This document shows, piece by piece, positions 1 to 9,026 of a DNA stretch of 64,000 nt; within the stretch, counting starts at the first letter, position 1; each line of letters starts with the position of its first letter. The DNA is from Glycine soja (taxonomy: Eukaryota; Streptophyta; Magnoliopsida; Fabales; Fabaceae). A model generated the notes under the pieces. That model searched no databases. It worked only from the letters and a program-made list of their open reading frames with translations, and had not been told where the DNA came from. The translations under genes and the position numbers were made by a program. The stretch spans positions 42,457,522 to 42,521,521 of the forward strand of contig NC_041016.1 of NCBI RefSeq assembly GCF_004193775.1, read 5' to 3'.

Positions 1-37
1 TGGATTCAGAACCCCAATGAAGTTAAGAATGAAGCTA

Positions 38-220
38 TGAATTTTTTTCCTCAACAGATTCATTAGTAGCAACTACAATATGTATTCTTATCTAGTGTGT
101 GGTTCCTATAGAGACTGCATATAGTCTGATTGGGGAACCAGGAGACTTATGGCTTTTGTTTCTATGTAACATAGTACCTCTCGTACTTATATCAATATAT
201 TTATCTTTGCTGATAAAAAA
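38..220 (+). mobile_element. 5'-truncated LINE 3' end with target-site duplication
   Basis: A 183-bp segment ends in the tail seen on the other LINEs of this window: a 'gtacctctcgtacttatatc' type stretch, then 'tttgctg' and a run of A. It is flanked by a perfect 10-bp direct repeat, AATGAAGCTA, at 28-37 and 221-230. That is the footprint of target-primed reverse transcription by an L1-like element that copied only its 3' end. No coding sequence is retained. Confidence 0.75.
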
Positions 221-494
221 AATGAAGCTAAAGAGTATGTACTGTGAATGATGTGGGGGAAAGGAAGATACAGCGACAAGCAAGAAAATTGGGGGCAACT
301 CTGTCTTGTTGATACTTTATCTACTCCCCCTGAAGGTTTATAATCTATTTTCAGCCTACACCTATTGGTATTTTAGTTTGAAATCTTCAAATTTTCTCCT
401 TCTAACTGCACAATCCTTATTAAATTGTTTGTGTGCCATGATTGATTTAATAAAAGTATCATAAATGATTTTTCATTCATGGATCTGGAAATAG

Positions 495-1041
495 GTTTTT
501 GATAAAGACATTGGGCAAGATAAGCGATTGGGAATAGTAAAATTGCCACTTAATGACTTGGAACCAGAAACTGAAAAGGAGTTTGAATTGGGGCTGCTGT
601 CATCACTTGATACACAGAAAGTAAAAGACAAGAAGGATCAAGGAACCATAACCATAAAGGTATAAATAAGACATGCATTGATTTGTTTGCATTTGGCTAT
701 GATTAACATCACTACATAGTTTCTGGGGCTATAGTATAGCTGTAAATTGAGACTGACCCCCCCCGGCTTTCTTTCCCTCTACAATTTCACTGGATTAAAA
801 GTCTTAATCTCATTGGAATTTTAGATCTTTTATCACCAATTTAACAAGGAAGAACAGTTGGTTGCACTAGAAGCAGAGAAAAATATAGTAGAAGAAAGGA
901 AGAAACTTAAAGAATAGGGAGTTATAGGAACTACAATGGATGCGCTAGATGGAGCAGCCTCGGCAGTTGGGTCCGGTGTTGGAATGGTTGGTACTGGTGT
1001 TGCTACTGGTGCTGGACTTGTGGGGACTGGAATTGGTGTTG
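495..1041 (+). pseudogene. Synaptotagmin-like (C2 domain) gene remnant
   Basis: Two exon-like blocks are visible. Block 1 (495-659, 55 codons) follows an AG acceptor, ends at a GT donor and reads as the end of a C2 domain, starting VFDKDIGQDKRLG. Block 2 starts at 825 after an AG acceptor, in phase, and continues into a charged helix ending EERKKLKE, then a Gly/Val-rich tail starting MDALDGAASAVGSG. This order resembles plant synaptotagmins of the SYT4/SYT5 (NTMC2 type 2) kind, which act at ER-plasma membrane contacts. An in-frame TAG at 915-917 interrupts the second block, and homology stops near 1041 inside the glycine-rich tail. The N-terminal membrane anchor, SMP domain and first C2 domain are absent, at least from this window. 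I read it as a broken fragment. The family is fairly clear, the exact paralogue is not. Confidence 0.6.
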
Positions 1042-1599
1042 AAACAACCCTAACTTCGAGTATATGCTTATTTTTTGTTTGTCATTCCATTTTGTTCTGC
1101 GTGTCAACACAAGACATGGTGTGCAGATACAGGATCAGGACTGATGCTTTGGTACTGTGTAATTTTAGGAGAAGGAAAAGATATTTTGTATTATTGATTG
1201 ATTTGGATTTACATGATTTATAAAGGCAGAGAGCTGATAAGGAGAGATCCTAACCACCCTGATTACAGAATAAATATTAGCATAAGATACGGATAAAATA
1301 AGGGAGTATCAAATCAAATTATTCTGCACTTGATTGTTACAATATAACTCTTCTAGAAACCTTATTTGAAATTTAAAAGAAAAGCACATACTGTGGGAAT
1401 TTTTTAAAATTGAAAATGTTCTACATTTATAATTTATTTCTTGTAATTTTCTTCCCAAGTTTTTCTTTTTCCTCTTTTTTGTTTCTGGTTCTAATATAGT
1501 TTATTGAAATTATGATGCATTTGTTTTCAGGCTTGAGGAGCTCCAACTTTCGGATATCAAATTTCTTTATGGTTGTTCAAAGCCAACTATTATGGTTCT
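1042..1599. other. AT-rich stretch without recognised feature
   Basis: The sequence after the synaptotagmin-like tail has no open frame of note and no clear repeat. It may be intron or decayed insertion sequence between the pseudogene and the LINE fragment to the right. Confidence 0.4.
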
Positions 1600-2495
1600 T
1601 ATAATATGGCGGGTGGAGAGCGTTGGCTGAAGGTAAAAGAGGCACTAATGAGTCATTGTGGTGGCAGATCTAATGGTGGTCACACAGGAACAACAACTAA
1701 ATAATGTGATGCAATCTAGATTATCATGGAATGTGGGGTCGGGTGATAAAATCAAATTTTGGGAAGATTGCTGGAATGGTGAAGGAGTTGCATAAATGCA
1801 GAAATTTCCAAGGTTGTATCAGATATCTAGACAGCAACACAACCTCATCCAGTAAGTGGGAAGTTTTTCTGATACATCCTGGGAATGGAATCTGACCTGG
1901 AGAAGGCAATTATTTGATAATGAAGCTGACTCTGCATACGAATTCATGAGGGAGCTCTCACAGCTGGTAATTCAACAACAAGTACCTGATAGATGGGTAT
2001 GGAAACATGATCCTAATGGACTTTATTCGACAAGGACTGTATATAAATTGCTACAAGGGAAGCCAGGATCGCAGAGGTACATGGGAAGCCAGGATCGCAG
2101 AGGTACAACAGATGGAAGACTTGGTGGATAGCCTTAATTTGGTCTATATGGAAGCATCAGAATGAGGTCATTTTCCATAATGCACAATCCAATGGAATCA
2201 AGCTGTTGGAGGATGTTGTGTTTTTGCACTGGACGTGGCTCAGAGCTATGGAGAAAGATTTTTCTATGCACTATAATTAGTGGTCTAGCAACCTAATAGA
2301 TGGTTTTTGTAATTAGGAAACAAAAACTTGTGGGGCGAGGTGTTGTATTGGATGTTGAGAATTCTAGACTGATCAGACTGATATATAGCTTGATTTTTTT
2401 ATAGCTATTAGTCTATCTAAAACTATAACTATCTTGTATCTTTAGTACCTCTGGTACTTTTATCTATAAAATATACTTTTGCTGTTTTAAAAAAA
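1600..2495 (+). pseudogene. LINE ORF2 C-terminal fragment (zinc-binding RT region) and 3' tail
   Basis: Broken reading frames resemble the C-terminal part of the LINE at 4759-6060. Shared blocks include 'VGSGDKIKFWEDCW' (VGCGSKISFWKDKW in the larger copy), 'WEWNLTWRRQLFDNE' (WEWKLTWRRNFFDHE) and 'DPNGLYST' (DPNGLFST). This is the region annotated in plant LINEs as the reverse-transcriptase zinc-binding domain. A short duplication ('ggaagccaggatcgcagagg', twice at 2055-2105) precedes a jump to the extreme C terminus ('WWIALIWSIWKHQNEVIFHN'). The 3' end has the LINE-type 'gtacctctggtacttttat' tail and an A-rich terminus near 2490. Stops and frameshifts make it inactive. Confidence 0.7.
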
Positions 2496-2499
2496 TAAA

Positions 2500-2860
2500 A
2501 ATACCAACATTACACTAACAATTGTTCAGCTTGCCAAAATTTATATAAAAAAAGAATATAATCCTCATACAAATACAATCATGCAAGCATATTTGAAAAC
2601 TTAAAATACAAATAACTCAAGTTAAAACCAATTCAATTTTTACAACTGTGAACAAATTAACTAAGGTACAGTAGGCAAATTTATTTTCACTAATATTAGT
2701 AGGTCATCACCACTGCAGTAGAATTTAAGTTAAACTTAGACAAGTACCTTATGAAGAGGCCAGCTATCTTGTCACAGCTAACAAGTCAGAACTGAACAAA
2801 TTTCTGCATGTATAATTGAACAAATTTGTTACCAAACTTGTGTGTGTGTGTTTGTATGAT

Positions 2861-2895
<35 letters not shown>

Positions 2896-3203
2896 TGTGC
2901 CATCAGTGTGTGTCTGTGTGTTTCTATCATACGTGTGTGTGTGTGTGTGTCATTAGGGTTTGTGTGTGTGTGTGTGTGTGTGTGCATGTGTGTGTTTCAT
3001 GACCAATTTTTCTTACTGGCAATTTAGTGGCAGTGTATTGCTTAGGCTTCCGTCGAAATGAAAGGAAAATCAATGAGTCTGACAGAACAACTTCAGTCTT
3101 CACTCTTCACTAGTTGAACACAAATAAAAAAAATTAAACTACTTCAAGGATAAATAAAAGGTTCAGAAATAGGAATGCCACTAGAGAGTAGACATCAAGA
3201 ACA
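2500..3203. other. AT-rich non-coding stretch with microsatellite
   Basis: No coding signal is seen. The only structured element is the (GT)n tract annotated separately. The rest is AT-rich sequence between two LINE remnants. Confidence 0.5.
2842..2994. repeat. (GT)n microsatellite
   Basis: A compound GT-repeat tract of about 150 bp. Uninterrupted GT runs are separated by short interruptions such as 'ttgtatgatga', 'gccatca' and 'cattagggttt'. The interruptions show an old, partly decayed tract, although the longest pure run is still long enough to vary in length. Confidence 0.9.
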
Positions 3204-3269
3204 AGAGAGGAAAATGCTTCTAACTTAAAAGTTTACTCTAGAAGAAAGGAGGGTGCAGGTAGAAATTCT

Positions 3270-6060
3270 TTGGCCCATATAAATAAAATACTTGCTTCTA
3301 AGACCAGTAGGGACGACAACAAGCCACCACCTCTGGACCTTGCAGTTAGTGATACTATACATAAGGAAGATGACGTGTCAGGGGGTGTGGATGCAGCTGA
3401 GGTGGCTCCAAATCAGGTCCAGCCCTGTCTCAGCCTCACTCTTTCAAGCAGTTTTAACAAAGTTTTTTTATCGGCTGAGGAAGACTTCCACCAAGAATTA
3501 GCCAGACATTTGGGCCTGTCCTTGGATGAGCACAAGCCCTCTTTTGATAACACGAAGTTTGTCAAGGATATCAGTGAGAATGCAGCAGCTTCACCAGCTA
3601 TTAGAAAGTTAATGCAGTGGAGTTGATCAAATGGTGCAGTTAATGCTAGAAAAGTCCAGAATATTAAAAAGGAGCTGAATGCTTTGGAGACCGGATTAAA
3701 TGACAGACCTCTATCTCAAGTGGAAGTGACTCTTAAGAAATCTCTTCAAGTCCAATTGTGGGATGCAGCTTATGCATATGAATCTATGTTGAGACAAAAG
3801 GCTAGAGTTAAGTGGTTAAAAGAAGGGGACAACAACTCTACCTATTTCCATATATTGATCAATTATAGAAGAAGAAAAAATGCTATTCAAGGTATCTCCA
3901 TAGATGGTGTGTGGGTACATGAACCTTGCAGTTTTAAAAATGCAGCTATCCTCTATTTCAAGAATAGATTTTTGGAGGAATGTTCTAGTAGACCAACCTT
4001 GGATGGTGTCCAGTTCTCTTCTCTTGATCTAAGAGATAAAGAAAGCCTTGTGTCTAGATTTTCTGAATTGGAGATCAAATCAGCAATTTGGGATTGTGGG
4101 GGGGACAAAAGTCTTGGCCCGGATGGCTTAAATTTCAATTTGATTAAGCATTTCTGGGAGATTTTGAAACCAGATTTCATCAGGTTCATGGATGAATTTT
4201 ATATCAATGGATCCTTTCCAACAGGAACCAATGATTCATTCATAGCCCTCATCCCAAAGCTTAATGACCATCAATCTTTCAATGATTATAGACCCATCTC
4301 CCTTATAGGGTGTGTCTATAAAATTGTGGCTTAAGTTTTGGCCAAGAGGTTGGCCCTTGTGTTACCTCATCTTATAGATGAAAGGCAGACGGCTTTTATT
4401 AAGGGGAGGCACATTCTTCATGGAGTTTTGATTGCCAATGAGGCTTTAGCTGAGGCCAAGGCTAGAAATAAACCTTGCATGGTCTTCAAAGCGGATTTTG
4501 AAAAGGCATATGATTCGGTTTCATGGGGTTTTCTTGACTACATGCTTATGAGGATGGGCTTTTGTGAAAGGTGGAGGAAATGGATTAATGGTTGTCTGTC
4601 CACTGCAACCATATCCATCCTAATTAATGGAAGCCCTTCTAAGGAATTTGCTCCAAAGAGATGTCTAAGGGGTGTCTTCTAAGAGCTGGATCGTGTGGTA
4701 GCCTATTATAAGGAAGTTTGAAGCCAAACTTGCAAAATGGAAGCAAAGAAGTTTATCTATGGGGGGCAGAATCACTCTCATTAATTCAGTATTATCAGCC
4801 TTACCTATCTACTTACTATCTTTCTTTATGATTCCCAAGAAAGTGGTGCACAAGATTCTTTCCATCCAGAGAAATTTCCTTTGGGGAAGTCATCAAGAGG
4901 CTAGTAAGATTCCTTGGGTGAAGTGGGACACAGCTTGCCTTGCTAAGAACAAAGGGGGCCTAGGGATTAAAGATTTATCTAAATTTAATAAGGCTCTACT
5001 TGGAAAATGGGGGTGGGAGCTGGCTAATAATCATAATCAACCTTGGACTAGAATTTTAATCTCCAAATATGGTGGGTGGAAGGAGCTGATCTCTGGTGGA
5101 AAGAGTAAATTCTCTTCCCAATGGTGGCAGGACCTAAAGGCTATCTTTCAGCAGCAGCACAACAATTGCTTTCTTCATAACCTAAAGTGGAGGGTGGGAT
5201 GTGGCTCCAAAATCAGTTTCTGGAAGGATAAGTGGCTGGGGGACAATTGTAATCTCCAAGCAAAATATCCTAATCATTATTTAATAAGCAAACAACAGAC
5301 TTTTTCAATCAATTCCATGGGGGATTTTGTGGAGGACAGATGGGAATGGAAGTTAACATGGAGAAGGAATTTTTTTGATCATGAAATTGACAATGTAGCT
5401 GCTCTCCTAGCTGAGATTGAGTTTGGCCACATCCATCAATCCAGCAGGGATTTCCTTTGGTGGAAGCCTGACCCTAATGGTCTATTTTCAACAAAGTCTG
5501 CCTACAAAGTACTGCAGGAGGCTCATAATAATGTTGATGAAGACAGGGCCTCCAAGATTATGTCGAGACTGAAAATTCCCCCAAGGGCGAGTGCTTTTTC
5601 TTGGAGACTATTCAAGAATAGGCTCCCTACTAGGGATAATCTCATAAGGAGGCAAGTGACATTGCCTTCATACAGCTTCCCTCTATGTGAGCATGAAGAA
5701 GAATCGGCCAATCATCTTATGTTCAACTGCTCCAAGACTAGGAGTCTTTGGTGGGAGCCAATGAGATGGGTTAATAGAGTGAGTCCTCTCCCCACAGACC
5801 CAAAGAATCACTTTTTGCAATTCTCTCAGTGGAATAGGCAAAGTTCTACAACCAAGAGATGGGAATTCCTGTGGATAGCTTTGTCTTTGTCCATTTGGCA
5901 TCACAGAAATGGCATGGTTTTCAATAACCAGCCTTTTAATCCTGAAAAGGTCATGGATGATGCCTTATTCCACACTTGGTCTTGGCTTAAGTGTGTGGAG
6001 AAGGGCTTCCAACTGCATTTTAATTTCTGGTCATCTAACTTGAAGGATGCTTTTTCCTAG
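3270..6060 (+). pseudogene. LINE ORF2-like reverse transcriptase, broken
   Basis: Pieces of a plant LINE polyprotein in order. 3270-3626 is a low-complexity linker region. 3629-4334 is the start of the RT domain (SLGPDG, then DYRPISLIGCVYKIVA). 4338-4682 continues it (QTAFIKGRHI, FKADFEKAYDSVSWGFLD). 4759-6060 is the thumb and the zinc-binding C-terminal region (MGGRITLINSVLSALP, WKPDPNGLFSTKSAYK). Three defects are visible. No apurinic-type endonuclease domain lies between the linker and the RT. A TAA at 4332-4334 interrupts the RT. Sequence is missing at about 4683-4690, where the palm segment with the catalytic YADD box should be. The element cannot code for an active enzyme. Confidence 0.85.
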
Positions 6061-6369
6061 AGGGGCTGGGTTTGTATTATATTGTGGCCTGTCTATTGAT
6101 TCATCCTAGTGGGGTTTAGACTGTATAAGCCTTGTTTTTATCATTGTAGATGCAATTGGCTTTGATGTTTTGATGATGATCATGATGATGTGTTGCAATT
6201 GATGCAAATGGGCTTTTCAAGATTACAATTCAAGACAATACTTCAAGATTACAAGGCACAACATCAAGATGATCACTAGAATATTAGGAAGGGAATTCCT
6301 AATTGAATTAGCAAAGGTTTGGCCAAGTGATTTAAAATAAAAAGTGTTTTTCAAAGGTTTTACTCTCTG

Positions 6370-6565
6370 GTAATCGATTACCAGAGGATGTAATCGATTA
6401 CCAGTGGCCAAATACATTTTATAACAGCTATAAAAATTTGAATTCGAAATTTTAAAAGCTGTAATCGATTACACAATTTTGGTAATCGATTACCAGCAGT
6501 TAGTAAACGTTTTAATTCAAATTTTAAAAGCTGTAATCGATTACACAATTACTGTAATCGATTAC
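6370..6565. promoter_or_regulatory. Six paired GTAATCGATTAC palindromes in U3
   Basis: Perfect 12-bp palindromes start at 6370, 6390, 6461, 6482, 6533 and 6554. They form three pairs with start-to-start spacing of 20, 21 and 21 bp, about two helical turns. The core AATCGATT resembles half-sites bound by plant homeodomain-type factors, but no binding factor can be named from sequence. The cluster lies about 75 bp upstream of the TATA box. Confidence 0.7.
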
Positions 6566-6630
6566 CAGACAGGAATTTCAGAAAAATAATTTCAAGAGTC
6601 ACAACTTTTCAAAGGCTTTACTCATGACCA

Positions 6631-6648
6631 CCAATGGTCTATATATAT
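6631..6648 (+). promoter_or_regulatory. CCAAT and TATA box of Copia-1 5' LTR
   Basis: CCAAT at 6631-6635 is followed at once by TATATATA at 6641-6648. Transcription would be expected to start some 30 bp downstream. The same arrangement occurs in the 3' LTR. Confidence 0.55.
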
Positions 6649-7239
6649 GTGACTTAAACACGAAATTGCTCAGAGATTTTTTCAGAAAAACAAAGTGTTT
6701 ATCCTCTCAAAAAGCAATTTCATTTTATCCTCTTAAGAATTCCTTGGCCAATTCAGTTGCAATTCATTAAGGAATTAATTGAGTGCTCAATCTGTAAAAT
6801 CCATCTCTTTCTAGAGAGATTTGTTCCTCTTCTTCTTCTCATTCTCTAAGGGATTAAGAGACTGTGAGTCTCTTGTTGTAAAGGATCTCTAAACACAAAG
6901 GAAGGATTGTCCTTGTGTGTTTAGAACTTGTAAAAGGAATTTACAAGTTAGTGGAACTCTCAAGCGGGTTGCTTGGGGACTGGACGTAGGCACAAGGGTG
7001 TGGCCGAACCAGTATAAAACTGAGTTTGCATTTTCTCTTCCCTTAATCTCCTTTATTTATTATTGCTTTAAATTTATATTCAAGTTGCTTCATTTGAATT
7101 AATATTTAAGAAGATTGTCATTAAGGGAATTCATAACTTAAGTAAAAAGTAAGATAGATTTTTAATTAGGAGAAAAGTTTGGAATATCTTAATTCAACCC
7201 CCCCCTTCTTAAGATATCTGAGGCCACTTGTCTAACAAG

Positions 7240-7251
7240 TGGTATCAGAGC
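7240..7251 (+). other. Primer binding site of Copia-1 (initiator tRNA-Met)
   Basis: TGGTATCAGAGC stands 2 bp after the 5' LTR end. It is the standard plant copia priming sequence complementary to the 3' end of initiator tRNA-Met. Confidence 0.95.
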
Positions 7252-7289
7252 TTCATTCTTGTACAAAGTTTAGAAGCTTCAAGAAAAAG

Positions 7290-8726
7290 ATGGCCTCAGA
7301 AAATTCCTTATTTCCAGAAGGGAATTCTATCAATAGACCTCCAATCTTTAATGGAGAGGGTTACCACTACTGGAAAACCCGAATGCAAATTTTTATCGAG
7401 GCAATAGATCTAAATATCTGGGAAGCCATTGAAATAGGGCCTTATATACCCACCACAGTAGAAAGAGTTTCAATAGATGGTAGTTCATCAAGTGAAAGCA
7501 TAACCATAGAAAAACCTAGAGATAGATGGTCTGAAGAGGATAGAAAACGAGTACAATACAACCTAAAAGCCAAAAACATAATAACATCTGCCCTAGGAAT
7601 GGATGAATATTTCAGAGTTTCAAATTGCAAGAGTGCTAAGGAAATGTGGGACACTCTTCGATTAACACATGAAGGAACTACAGATGTTAAAAGATCTAGG
7701 ATAAATGCACTAACTCATGAGTATGAATTATTTAGAATGAATACAAATGAAAATATTCAGAGTATGCAAAAGAGATTTACACATATAGTAAATCATCTAG
7801 CAGCCTTAGGCAAAGAATTTCAAAATGAAGATCTTATAAACAAGGTGCTAAGATGTTTAAGTAGAGAATGGCAACCCAAAGTAACGGCTATTTCTGAATC
7901 AAGAGATTTGTCTAACATGTCTCTTGCCACTTTATTTGGTAAGTTGCAGGAACACGAGATGGAACTATTGAGATTGCACCAAAATGAGGAAAATGACAAG
8001 AAAAAGAAAGGAATTGCTCTTAAAGCATCATCCTCAATTCAAGAAGAAAGTGATCAGGATAATGATGCAGATGATGATGATGATCTAAGTTTCTTTGTAA
8101 AAAGGTTCAACAAATTTCTTAAAGTAAGAGGAAATCAGAGGCGACCAAATTTTAAATCAAAGAGAAGGACAGAAAATTCATCCTCTACTCTAAAATGCTT
8201 TGAATGCAATCAACCTGGACATCTGAGGGTTGATTGTCCCATTTTCAAGAAAAAGATGGAAAAATCTGAAAAGAAAAATCATAGTGAGAAGAAACTAAAG
8301 AAAGCATACATCACATGGGATGAAAATGATTTGGAATCCTCTGATGATTCTGAAAATGAAGAGATAAATCTTTGCCTTATGGCAAAAAGTTACGAAAGTG
8401 ATGAAGAGGTAACATCTTCAAACAACTTATCTATTTCTTTTGATGAATTGCAGGATGCATTTGCTGATTTGCATAAAGAATCAATTAAACTTGCAAAATT
8501 AGTTTCATCATCAAAGAAAACAATTTCAAATTTAGAAAATGAAATTTCAAAATTAAACAAAGAATTAGATCTTCTTAGAAATGAAGTTTCAATCTCTAAA
8601 ACAAATGAAAAAGTTAATATCTCCACTATAAATGACAAGAAAATAACAGATTCTTGTAGTTGTTGTGATAAATATGTAAAAGAAATTAAAGAGTTAAAAA
8701 AATTCACTTGCAAAATTTTCATATAG
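7290..8726 (+). CDS. Copia-1 Gag (N-terminal and central part)
   Basis: The ATG at 7290 is chosen because the preceding in-frame codons lie across the primer binding site. The first residues, MASENSLFPEGNS, precede the copia Gag signature 'FNGEGYHYWKTRM'. A UBN2-type capsid region follows, then a CCHC zinc knuckle (CFECNQPGHLRVDC) encoded near 8200-8240, then acidic and coiled-coil stretches. Gag packages the RNA in virus-like particles. The frame ends at the TAG at 8724-8726. Similarity continues in the +1 frame from about 8701, so a seven-A run just upstream (8696-8702) probably carries one inserted A. Confidence 0.85.
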   Translation: MASENSLFPEGNSINRPPIFNGEGYHYWKTRMQIFIEAIDLNIWEAIEIGPYIPTTVERVSIDGSSSSESITIEKPRDRWSEEDRKRVQYNLKAKNIITSALGMDEYFRVSNCKSAKEMWDTLRLTHEGTTDVKRSRINALTHEYELFRMNTNENIQSMQKRFTHIVNHLAALGKEFQNEDLINKVLRCLSREWQPKVTAISESRDLSNMSLATLFGKLQEHEMELLRLHQNEENDKKKKGIALKASSSIQEESDQDNDADDDDDLSFFVKRFNKFLKVRGNQRRPNFKSKRRTENSSSTLKCFECNQPGHLRVDCPIFKKKMEKSEKKNHSEKKLKKAYITWDENDLESSDDSENEEINLCLMAKSYESDEEVTSSNNLSISFDELQDAFADLHKESIKLAKLVSSSKKTISNLENEISKLNKELDLLRNEVSISKTNEKVNISTINDKKITDSCSCCDKYVKEIKELKKFTCKIFI

Positions 8727-9024
8727 TAGAAATAATTTAGATATTATATTAAGTAAACAAAGATATGTGTCTAATAAAAATGGACTAGGGTATAAATCTG
8801 AAAAACTACAAAAGGTTCATAAAAACTTTTCCACTTCCACACAAAAATGTAATTCTAATTCTATCACTTGTTTTTACTGTGGAAGAAGAGGACATGGCAT
8901 ATCAACTTGCTACTTCAAGAAAAATTACAGTAATATTAAAATGATATGGGTCCCAAAAGGATCCTCAGTTAATACTAACATGCAAGGACCCAATAAAATT
9001 TGGGTACCTAAGTCAAAAACTTGA
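8701..9024 (+). pseudogene. Copia-1 Gag C-terminal part, shifted frame
   Basis: This frame continues Gag after the seven-A run. It reads through 'NNLDIILSKQRYVSNKNGLGY' region residues (the NKNGLGY motif is typical of this Gag family), a second CCHC-like knuckle (CFYCGRRGHGISTC), and the 'IWVPK' repeats that usually sit at the Gag-protease boundary. It ends at the TGA at 9022-9024. Pol resumes one frame back, in the original gag frame. Whether the two frame changes are mutations or part of expression cannot be decided here. Confidence 0.65.
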
Positions 9025-9026
9025 TT

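Larger units (their letters stand above)
6145..7237 (+). repeat. Copia-1 5' LTR
   Basis: 1093 bp, starting TGTAGATGC and ending TCTAACA. It contains six copies of the palindrome GTAATCGATTAC between 6370 and 6565. A CCAAT sequence (6631-6635) stands just upstream of a TATATATA box (6641-6648), which probably marks the U3/R transition. The short open frames inside it are not coding. Confidence 0.95.

Noticed and set aside
936..1223. A 95-codon gene starting MDALDGAASAVGSG
   Set aside because: It is the tail of the synaptotagmin-like remnant after the TAG at 915-917, followed by unrelated sequence.
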